64,000 nt of DNA from Exophiala sp. HKRS030. Its lineage: Eukaryota; Ascomycota; Eurotiomycetes; Chaetothyriales; Herpotrichiellaceae. The notes under the pieces are model-generated. The model was not told the origin of the DNA and ran no database searches. It saw only the letters and a program-made list of their open reading frames with translations. Shown here piece by piece: positions 55,113-64,000 of the stretch (position 1 is the first letter of the stretch; every line of letters begins with the position of its first letter). The stretch spans positions 7,316,001 through 7,380,000 of the forward strand of contig JAHWDD010000001.1 of assembly GCA_023897205.1 (NCBI GenBank). The letters run 5' to 3'. Position numbers and translations under genes: made by a program.

Positions 55113-56846
55113 ATGGCCAGGTATCGCCCGGACCCAAGGTACTCGGACGGCAATCTCGCATACCGTGACCCTCCGCCGCAACGATGGGACACCGATCGCT
55201 TCGCTCGCGAACGAGACATTCGCGGCCCACCAGTTCTCGACCGTCCTCCATTCCCTGACTACGGCGGCGCCACCGCCCCCGCTCCTCCCCGTCGGGCCCC
55301 TGTCTACGAAGACGAGCGATATTATGAAGATGATCGCTATGGCCCCCGCAGCTCTGTGGAGCGCAAGCAATACTACCATGAATCCGAATATTATGATCCG
55401 CGGGCCCAGCGAGGCCAAATGGTGCCCTATGCAGCCCCTCCTCGCCCGGGCATCATACGGCGACAGTCTAGCTTGGACACCTTTGACCGACAACCAGCCC
55501 GTCGCCAATATGACTATGACGACGCTTATCGTCCGATTAGACCAAATCCACCCAGGGAACTGATTCCAGTGCCGTCTCCGACTGCGCCTCCACAACGCTA
55601 TCCCAGATATGAACAGTATTACGATGATATCCGTGTACAGGATCCGGACTATTATGGTGACGATGGATTCAGAGAGTACCGCGAAAGAGAGTGGGTAAGT
55701 CGGAAGGCAAGGAACAGTCCTTCGCCAGATCGAAGAACCGTCAAAGAGGAGATTCGCGAGGAAATCAGAGAGGAAATCAAGGAAGAGAAACCATATCCTC
55801 GTAGGGGCAAGACTCGTATGCCAAAACGTCTGGTCAATACAAAGGTCCTGTTCGACTTGGGTTATCCATACTATGAAGAGGTAAGCTGTAGAATTTGCAG
55901 CGATCTCGACTTTCTACTAACAGACACAGGATGAGAGAACTATTATTATTGAGAAAGCCTTGGGACCAGACAATATCGATGAGATCTTCACACTGAGCAA
56001 AGAAGTTCGAGAAAAGGAGAGTAAGTCGATTCGAAACCTGCTCATACCTTACGACCTTGACTGACAAGATGTAGCCACTACGACTCGACTGATTGAAGCA
56101 CCTCCTGCGTCGATTGCTCCAAGCATACGTGCGCCGAGTGTTCATGGGGGCAACATAGTTGAAGAAAAGAAATATGAAAAAGTTGAGGAAATCAAGACAG
56201 TTCCTCTATCCGACGCACCTCGATCAGTGCGCGAGTGGGATGGGTTATCAGTAGCACCGTCTGAAAAATCCCATCGTTCGCGATCTAGAAGAAGGTCTCG
56301 TCGAGGATCATCCCCGGTCATCAAAGAGACGATTATCGAGAAGGAAAAAATTGTCCGTGAAGTATCACCAGCTCGCACACATCGGACACGGAGACGAGGA
56401 TCGTCTGTCAGTGATGAGTCATTTATTGAACGCAAGATTACACGAGAAGTTGATTTCGAAGATTCCAATTCTGTCCATGTGGGACCTTTGGCTTTGGTGG
56501 TTGACCGAAAACCGACTCGAAGTGACTGGGAAATCAAAGAAGAGATCCGACGACTGGAAGCAGAGCGTAGGTCTCTTAGGCGCGAACGACGCTACGAGCG
56601 TGACGGAACCGAGATCATCAAAGTGGAACGAGTTCGAGACAGATCACCATCTCCGCGTGGTGAAGTGATTATCGAACGAAGGGGGGAGGAGATTCTGGAA
56701 GTCAAGAAGGACCGCCGAGGTAGGATGTCGTTGATCGCGAAATGATGAATCGAACAAATTGATCCTGATGCGATTGGACAGGTCGTGCACGTTCAGCTGC
56801 TCCCACTCCTGGTATGATTAGAGCCATGATGGCTACTTTGACCTAG
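55113..56846 (+). CDS. DUF8035-domain protein, Arg/Asp/Tyr-rich
   Basis: Preferred model has four exons: 55113-55880, 55930-56020, 56075-56719, 56782-56846; 522 residues. The N-terminal 230 residues are repetitive and disordered (PDPRYSDGNLAYRD, EDERYYEDDRYGP, QYYHESEYYDPRA). The conserved core is RMPKRLVNTKVLFDLGYPYY joined to DERTIIIEKALGPDNIDEIF and TLSKEVRE, the DUF8035 pattern. RSRSRRRSRRGSS and EKEKIVREVS-type repeats plus coiled coil WEIKEEIRRLEAERRSLRRE follow. The last intron (GTAGGA donor, TTGGACAG acceptor, 62 bp) leads to an end reading SAAPTPGMIRAMMATLT; if it is retained the protein ends 13 codons later at 56745. Function unknown; composition suggests a nuclear or membrane-free-condensate scaffold, which is speculation. 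Confidence 0.82.
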
Positions 56847-57539
56847 AACTCGGATGCACCACGACTATATTTCAACTCATCATCCTTTGCGACATTTCCT
56901 TATAACTCAACTCAAAGGCTGGACAAGAGACGGACTGGGCAGATAACATCTGTTGATGGATTTGGTACAAGATGAAACGAAGATATGGGCACGATATTCG
57001 ATTTTTGGGTTCCCGACACCAGATCAGATTCGATTTTCGAAAACCATGATATGAATTTGTTGGCAACATCGACGATTTTCATTTGTGACATGAACTTTTT
57101 AAGACATATGATGAAGAGTGGGAAGGTGATAGGCTTTCTGGTCTCTTGTTAGAACTTGACACACTATATCTGAGGTATGAACTTTGACAATGGAACGGTG
57201 GCTCTGGAAATGTCAACCAATTTTTCAACACATTGATTCGGTGGCATCTAGATGGCGATTGCGATTACACTTTGTAGCTTCAGGTTTCGTCGTATTAAGG
57301 ACCTGTCAATAGGGGTCTAGGCAGAAATCAACCCAGAAGTCAAGGAGATCTCTTGGCGCGCATGTGATGCTTCCAGCCAGAATCGAGTCCACCTCTTGTT
57401 TACTCATGCATTCTGTCCCGCCAGTCAGCTTGAAACCTACTCCAGACCAACCAATCTCCTCCCACCACTCTACATAACCGTCTCCTGGCCATCCCTCTTG
57501 ACACTCGGTCTTCCATCTTCATTATTCAAAATCGCCATC
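56847..57539. other. Intergenic
   Basis: No gene recognised; the last 120 bp are C/T-rich leader of the BAR-protein gene. Confidence 0.45.
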
Positions 57540-58820
57540 ATGGACAAATTCTCCGCGTTTGGCAAGAACATCAGGTCTGTAGTCCGCACAAGTTGTACAC
57601 CTGCACACGGCGCGACAGGCTCCCCTGGCAGTATGGCTCAATATACTAACAAGGCTACACCTATAGTTCTGCCTTCAATTCAACCGTCTCGCCTTTCGCC
57701 CAGCGAAGTTCCCAATACATCAAGGAGCAGCTTGGCCAGGCGGACGACAAGGTTGGTGCAATCCCTCAAACAGCTGTCCCGAGTCATCCGTCCTGACATC
57801 AATCCCCCCTCAGACCCAATTGCCAGCGGACTATATTGAACTCGAGAAACGAGTCGATGCCTTGAAACAGGTTCATCAAACCCTCCTCAATGTCACGTAC
57901 GTCTGCATCAAGAAACCCGCAATGCAACTGAACCCCTTTGGCTAATCCGATGCGTGTTTAGCAACCAATACTCGAATGAAGCATATGACTACCCACCAAA
58001 TATCCGCGAGTCCTTCACCGATCTAGGCAAATCCATCTCTGAAAAGGTCCAACTCTTGTCCCATGCCTCGAGCCCGGCCGAAGCCCAAGCTGCCTTCACC
58101 GCACCTCCATCTGCGAAACCTCAACCCAAAACTTTCAACCATGCTATTGCTCGCGCATCGCTGGCCAGTTCTCAACTACTAGCCCAGAGCTCCGGTTCGA
58201 GCGAAGATCCGCTTGCCACGGCCCTTGAGCGATATGCCTTGGCGGAAGAGAAAGTTGGCGAAGCTAGGCTCGCACAAGATCATGCCATTCAGGCACGGTT
58301 TCTCGCAGGCTGGAATACCACTTTGAACACGAATATTCAGTTCGCGACGAAAGCCCGTCGTGCCGTCGAAAATAGTCGTTTGATCCTCGACAGCACAAAG
58401 GCCTCCAAGAAGAGCCAGGTCATTGGAAGAGGACAGAATCCTGATGACGAAACAGCTCTGAGCGAGGAGGCCCGGTCCGAGATCGAGGCCAAAGAGGATG
58501 ATTTTATCTCCCAAGTCGAAGAGGCCCAGGGTGTGATGAAGAATGTGAGTTTGATACCCTACTGTAACTTTGGTTGTCATCTAGCAGAGGCAAACTCGCT
58601 TGGGCGGGTAAATGAGTTCTCATGGCTAACCAATTCTTTCATCGTCATTGTCTAGGTCCTTGATACTCCCGAGCCACTCCGCAATCTGGCTGATTTGATC
58701 GCCGCTCAACTTGAATATCATAAACGCGCCTATGAAATTCTACAAGAATTGGCCCCCGAAATCGATCAACTCCAGGTCGAACAGGAGAGTACTTATCGCA
58801 AGAGCCGAGAGGGTGCATAG
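57540..58820 (+). CDS. GVP36: BAR-domain protein, Gvp36 family
   Basis: Five exons: 57540-57574, 57667-57751, 57814-57896, 57962-58544, 58656-58820; 316 residues. MDKFSAFGKNISSAFNSTVS then PFAQRSSQYIKEQLGQADDK is the amphipathic N-terminal helix; TQLPADYIELEKRVDALKQV and LNVTNQYSNEAYDYPPN begin the three-helix BAR coiled coil; ALERYALAEEKVGEARLAQD, the Arg-rich FATKARRAVENSRLILDSTK, and EDDFISQVEEAQGVMKNV-LDTPEPLRNLADLIAAQL with YHKRAYEILQELAPEIDQL complete it. All phases match. The family senses and bends membranes and works in Golgi-to-vacuole and endocytic traffic in yeast. Four introns in 1.3 kb are more than neighbours have. Confidence 0.93.
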
Positions 58821-59690
58821 ACAGAAGTCAATACTATTGTGTGGATGGAGGCTTCGTGGGAGTCGGGTTAACTGTAGTTTTGGTCCACAGTGCGATATAA
58901 GGATTGTTTTAGCTGGATGTGTTACACTCGCATGAGGTGATCGCATGAAGATTGTTGCGTTGTATCTGGTTATGCGGCTATGAACCTCTACTATTTTACT
59001 GTGCTGCCGTAGGCTCATGGCTTCATCAACGCGTGCCGCTTGACACTGCAACCGGTACTCTATTTCGAGGACCGGAGTCATGGGAGTAGGGCTGATAAAC
59101 GGGGACGGTGCATCCACTAAGAACCCTCCCCATTTTCGTTCGACTTTTCAGTTCCACAGGAAATGAATTCTGCCATGACCGACCGTTTGACTCGTTCTTG
59201 TACAGATCTAAGCTAAGTAGAACTTGATCTTCCTGCCAGAGCCATCTGTATCGATAGAGCCCCCTTGTAAGGTAGCAACCGGATCAGGCAAGTTTGCCGG
59301 AGATATCCCTTCCGTATCAGCCATCATCATCAATCGGCACTAACTACTCCAGAGCTGCATTGCTGCATGTACCTTTGCCCTGTCAAATGTTTAGCCGTAA
59401 GTTATCAACCACCTCTCGCCCTCATCTCTAAGCCTCGACGCAACGCAGACTGCGGAGCCTCACAACCTTTTGTCCCCCATTCTCGAGCGTCTCGGTACTT
59501 CGAAACAGCAGATACAATCTTGAATCGTACCGCTACATCGACATAGCCCGGGCCACGGCTTTATCGACACCTCCCGCGCAGGCAACTTTCCTGTGGCCTT
59601 GTACCCCGTCTACACCTGTACGGCGATCCTCATATACAAAGTCGGAGTAGGTGCTGCGCTTGCAGGAAGGAAGAAGATTCTTAAGACAAT
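58821..59690. other. Intergenic
   Basis: Nothing recognised on either strand; the right end is the VMA9 promoter and leader. Confidence 0.45.
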
Positions 59691-60797
59691 ATGGCGAATG
59701 GGTAGGTTCACGTTGTCCCTTGGGCGCATCATATCCCCCGTGCTTTGTCCCGCAGGCGAGTGCAGGGTCTTCCTCGAAGAATCTCCTGGTGTTATTTGGT
59801 ATTCGCTTCCACGGTCGGATGTCGTGTCAAACGTATCAAGTGAGTGGAGTTGGATAGCAGACCAAGCTGGGTCAATCGAAGCTTCTGCAAGGGTTGCACA
59901 TACGAATAAACTACGGCCATGGCTGCAAGGAATGCTTTGGCTCGATCAGCTCCTATATCACAAGACTGGTGGATCTACAATCTTCACACGATTTCTGCAT
60001 ATTGCAGAAGACATTGGTTGTCCTTCATATCTATTCCTCCACCCGCTGCGAGGAGCTTTGTTGGCGCGATGTGTACCGGCTTGCCATCGGTCCCCTCAAC
60101 TCGCTGGTCCATCATGGGTTATGTCCGAGAAAAATCATTGAGTAATGAGCACTCTGCTGACATTGTTGCCTCTCTAGATGGTCCCTCCTCGTCGGCCTCT
60201 TCGTCATCGTCGCGCTCAGCGTCGCTGCATATTTCTTCAGCCCCAAGGGCGAGAATCAGACGTATGTTCTTCTTTTACAACCCTTCTCCTCCTTCTCCAA
60301 CATGCTTTGGCAATGTCCAAATCTACCGGCTTGAATGGTCAACCAAATCTTGTCGATGGAGAGGTTGGCTTTTGGCTATAGAGTTTGTTTTCACGAAGGA
60401 GAATTATGCTGACTGGTCTTTTCTCGACTCTAGCATCTGGCGAAGCACGTTGATTCTCAGTTTTGCTAGTTGTTATATCATGTGGGGTACGTATTTTGCA
60501 GATTCTTATATTCTTCCATTCTCGATTGGTCCGTTCGATCAAGTACTGTTTCTTTCGATTCTATCGTCAGAGACAGATGCTCGCACCACTCTAAAGTTCA
60601 TAACGTTCATACCAATGGCCTTGCAAGCTTTTGAATCCCTGAGCCTTGACCCTTCTCATCTTGCCCAATCTATAAGACACAATATAGCAGAACTGACATT
60701 TCCCGCCTCTACAGCAATCACGTTCCTGGCACAATGGCATCCTTTGATCGAGCCACGCATGTCGAAACTGAGACCTGGCTACCCTGGTGGAAGTTAG
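59691..60797 (+). CDS. VMA9: V-type proton ATPase subunit e (Vma9)
   Basis: Four exons: 59691-59701, 60178-60261, 60434-60486, 60715-60797; 76 residues. An 11-nt first exon (M-A-N-G) is spliced over a 476-bp intron (GTAGGT donor, CTCTCTAG acceptor) to WSLLVGLFVIVALSVAAYFF, then SPKGENQT, IWRSTLILSFASCYIMWA and ITFLAQWHPLIEP-RMSKLRP. These two hydrophobic hairpin helices and the FLAQWHPLIEP signature identify the V0 subunit e, needed for assembly of the proton pump in the ER and vacuole. All four junctions keep phase. Open frames across the long intron (for example 59593-60141) are accidental. The start exon is the least certain part; Met-Ala-Asn-Gly fits relatives and no better candidate exists. 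Confidence 0.9.
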
Positions 60798-63700
60798 TTC
60801 ACCGCAGCGACTTCATTCGAGGAGGTGTGACGGTGGCGCATGGTCTCTGCTGAGATGGGATGGATAGACGCACCGTCCCACCCATCAGCAAAAGAGTTCA
60901 GCGTTTATCGTTTATCGAGGCCGAGACCTTAGGTGTAAAGGCATGGGCATGTGGACGCGTCCGCCAATTGCTACAATAGGAATATAACACAAATATTTGA
61001 TTTAACCCACAATGATCCATGATCCTTTTCCATTACATCGTATCTGCAACTCTCCTCAAGAACTATGCACTTGACCAGAGGTCCTCTCCTCTCATGCCAC
61101 TCTACAATCTACGAGATGGATATAGACATAGATGTAGACACAGACATAGACATTGATCCCGTGGTGGCGAGGAATTGTCGTAGAGTTGATTCTTGCGCAC
61201 GCTTGTCCAAAGGGCCTCGGGCTATCCGAATGTCTGACTACGGAGTATTTCTATCGACTTATGCAGTTTAGAGGCTAGGTAGTAGGTACAGTACCTACCT
61301 AGGTACGTCTTGAAGATTGGGAAGCGGAGGACGGATTAGCCTTGTGCCTGTCTGTCTTCTGACGCGATTAATATAGTGCTGGGAGGAGTGCAGTGAACTT
61401 CGTAGCGTTCTGCACAGTTACTTTGGCATGGGAATCCAAAGAAATGTGATTGCCACAACAGCTCGAGGACCAGGCTACTCTGTCTTTGAGATCGGCGTCT
61501 CATCATACCAACCTTCACTTGCCGTACTCTGAGGCCAACAACGTGTGTATAGGTGGAGGCGCGTCGAATGCCACGTTGATGTCACCTCTGCTTACTCTTT
61601 ACGATACCCAGATACCATGTCCAAGCTCAAACAAGAAGAGCGAGGATATGGTTGCTATTCCTTCTTGAAAAGTGCAGGGGCCTTGTCTGGGAGCAACAGG
61701 GGAGGCTCTAACGAGCTCGGAGTCATCTTGTGTCCGAAATTACCACGAAATAAGAGACATGTGTTACGTTGGCTGTCTTTTTCGTTTACCTTGATTCGCT
61801 ATGGGACAGTTGAGGTTCCGACTTGCTTTCGTTAAGCACCGTAGGATCGCCTGGCTATATTCGGAGGTCTAGGAAGGCTTCGTCTGCGATGTTAAATCTG
61901 TATCGCTGGTCATAACACTCTCAATAAGGTGCACGGCTGATCGTTGCCTTGTTGGATCTTTGCACGACCGGTTGTTATCCCTGTCAATCGTCGATGACTT
62001 GACAAACTCAAAGTGTCCACCATCTTGTGCTGAACGAGATTGAACAGCCCGACCTTTCGGAAACCATTCTCTCGTTGCTGTTCGACCTATTTCGCCTCCC
62101 CTATTGGATATTCGGAACAGAAGGGCCTTTTGTTGAACGATCGAAGACGAGATGAATGGCGGTGTAAGTATGGGGATTCAGTCCTGAATCCTATGACGCA
62201 ACTGCTAAACAAGCTTCGAATGGTGTACCGACCAAAGGCGGTTGTCCACGTGTAGAGCGATGCTTCCTGTCTTGGGTCAGAGCGTCAAACGCCGAGGATC
62301 GGAAGGTGTTACTGGTGGTGGTGCCCAATGGCAGGTTTCACTGCATAATACTCAGCAGACTCTTTCCGTCACGGGATATATGCTTTGTGGATGGGAATTG
62401 CAACTGCTACCATGTTCCTGGCTGAGATGTGTAGTCGTAGTAAGCGACGGAGGAAATCGGATGGAGGTCTGTCAACTGACACTGTCTAAAAGGAATGGCT
62501 GATATGTCGTGGGTCGTGTGAATTAGATGTTTTTGAGAAATGGGAAACTGACTCGAGCTTGCGGCCACATTAGGAGGAAGAGATCTGAAAATCAATAGAG
62601 GCAGGAACGGCAGCAACGTGACTGCATTTCTCATTCTCCACCCAAGGGTGCCTCTTGCCGCTGATTCGAGTCATTGATCAAGAATTTGTGCCAGGAGTCC
62701 TCCCCGTTCCGTGTTTCTTTTTCGGTTTTCTTTTGTTTCCGGTATCTTGTACGGGACCTACCTGATGGTCACTTGTTGGCCACACCACCTCAACAAATTC
62801 AGCTAGTACGAAGAGCGGCGAGCTGACGATCGAATGCAAAAGGCGGCTTCACCCGGAAAAGTCATTACTTGTTGGTATCCGGAAGGGATCCACTTGTCCT
62901 TTCTTTTCTGTAATGGCTTTTGTGCTTCTGGTGGTTCAGGAGAAACAGCGGTGTATGGCACCAATCTGGAAAGAAATTTCTCCAACACGATGGATCAATT
63001 CGGTCCCATTCCTGGGAAGGTATCGAAGGTTTTTTGTTGACAGACTTCCTAGGGCTGCGAATCACATGACAGTTGAGATGGCAAAGTCACACGGTGGACA
63101 AAATACGTCCAGAGGTGGTGATGACAATGGAAGCGTGTGATGGTAAAGTTTGTGGCCGGGTCTGGGGAAATGACAGGGCCCGTTGGGCTCGCCTGACCAA
63201 ACCGTCATGAGATCATTATTGCTCCGAGATCGTGCCCAAGCGGTCGCACGACCTAAGCTAGGCATCATCCCAGAGATCTGGGCGGGCACGCGATGGTCAG
63301 CATAACTTGGTGGTGCGTGTCAATATTAGACTCGGCATGAGCACGAGGGGCGAAGGGCGAAGGGCAAAGGGTGATGGGGAGGAGAAAATGAGGACCGTGT
63401 CGAGAAAAGGTTCGGATAAGAACCAATGGAAGAAAGCAAAAAGGGAGATTTCGATGCCCAATGTTGGAGGCAACCAAATAGAACCGATGGGGTGGAAAGG
63501 GGAAGGCTATAAGTGGTTCTGACGCAGCAATATGCACTTGAATGCGAGGGCTAAACTTGAATGAAGCTCTTGCGACAGAAGCGAGAGGCTGTGAAGGCGG
63601 CAGGCTTGCAGGCTTGAGGCGGACAACTGGCCATGCATATTCCGTCAAGGCAGGTTTGTAGGGTTGAGATGGCTTGGATGTCGTGGATGTCGTGGATGTC

Positions 63701-64000
63701 GTGAATGGCCCCCCAAGCGAATGATGAAGCGGCAATCGGAGAATTTCGAGTTGGGAACTTGGGAGTAAGTGGCTGGGTTCGCTGGCTCAGAAACGGGAAA
63801 TGGATGTAATGGATGCCTTTGAATCAAGGGTAATGATGCAATCATTCCCATTAGGATCCTGTGTTTGTTCCCATTAGCAAATGGACTCGTGCATCTGACT
63901 GAGACTATCTTGGATAGTGAGTCCATTTAATTCTGGCTGGTGTACTCCGTACGTACCTGAGTAAGGAGTCGGCAGTATACCTCCGTATGGTTGGTTAGTG
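60798..64000. other. 3.2 kb without a recognised gene
   Basis: No intact gene on either strand. Points of note: a (GATATAGACATAGA)-like low-complexity run at 61117-61158; coding-like plus-strand islands at about 61935-62152 (LNEIEQPDLSETILSLLFDL) and 62184-62430 that lack starts and matching splice sites; a (TGGATGTCG)3 microsatellite at 63675-63701. The right 700 bp are near a gene that may start beyond the window. Confidence 0.4.
63675..63701 (+). repeat. Microsatellite (TGGATGTCG)3
   Basis: Three tandem copies of a 9-bp unit, the last partly diverged, in DNA without a recognised gene. Confidence 0.8.

Noticed and set aside
59593..60141. 182-codon plus-strand open frame
   Set aside because: No family signal, and it overlaps the long first intron of VMA9, which is supported by conserved sequence on both sides.
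1..64000. tRNA, rRNA, CRISPR, LTR or terminal-inverted-repeat transposon
   Set aside because: Looked for TTCGAATC-type arms, spaced repeats and long terminal repeats by eye; none convincing. A dedicated search would be decisive.

Overview
The window is nuclear DNA from a filamentous ascomycete (Pezizomycotina). Genes are compact, introns are mostly 45-75 bp with GTRNGN donors, CTGAC/CTAAC-like branch sites and YAG acceptors, and intergenic gaps are short. Recognisable fungal families are an MRP51-type mitoribosomal protein, a NUR1/Mug154 nuclear rim protein, a DUF8035 protein, a HeLo-like STAND N-terminus and QCR10. The flavour is Eurotiomycete-like, possibly Chaetothyriales, but that is an impression and not a measured placement. 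I see no viral, plasmid, CRISPR or intact transposon content and no tRNA or rRNA.

Layout. 0-9 kb: left-edge HeLo-like protein (-), Gre2/DFR-like reductase (-), RTF2 (+), a possible small spliced gene (+), a GNAT (+), mitochondrial dihydroorotate dehydrogenase (-). 9-14 kb: poorly resolved; one spliced Ser/Thr-rich gene that changes frame, and a candidate tiny membrane protein (-). 13.7-24.7 kb: ER thioredoxin/PDI-like membrane protein (-) with three one-base frame breaks, NPC2/PG-PI transfer protein (+), MFS transporter (-), a decayed stretch near 20.5-21 kb, an amidohydrolase (+), a GNAT (+), QCR10 (+). 25-33 kb: complex I NDUFA5-type subunit (-), VMA7 (-) divergent from NUR1 (+), and a large membrane-anchored unknown (+). 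34-39 kb: F-box-like protein (+), RPS17 (-), MRP51 (-). 39.7-46.5 kb: three flavoenzymes, two berberine-bridge-type oxidases (-) and a salicylate-hydroxylase-like monooxygenase (+). 46.9-51.3 kb: an unknown probably beta-rich protein (-) divergent from a TPR-CHAT protease-like protein (+). 52-61 kb: TAF12 (+), DUF8035 protein (+), GVP36-type BAR protein (+), VMA9 (+). 61-64 kb: no intact gene recognised.

Most genes are unrelated housekeeping functions, with a theme of respiration (QCR10, NDUFA5, DHODH, MRP51) and vacuolar acidification (VMA7, VMA9). The places that could hold a system rather than single genes are the divergent CHAT pair at 46.9-51.3 kb and the flavoenzyme trio beside it. The HeLo-like protein at the left edge is another family tied to fungal cell death, but lies 46 kb away.

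Several genes (VMA7, VMA9, NPC2, RPS17, TAF12, GVP36, the second berberine-bridge oxidase) are only visible after splicing; exon positions were worked out by hand from splice motifs, reading phase and family conservation.
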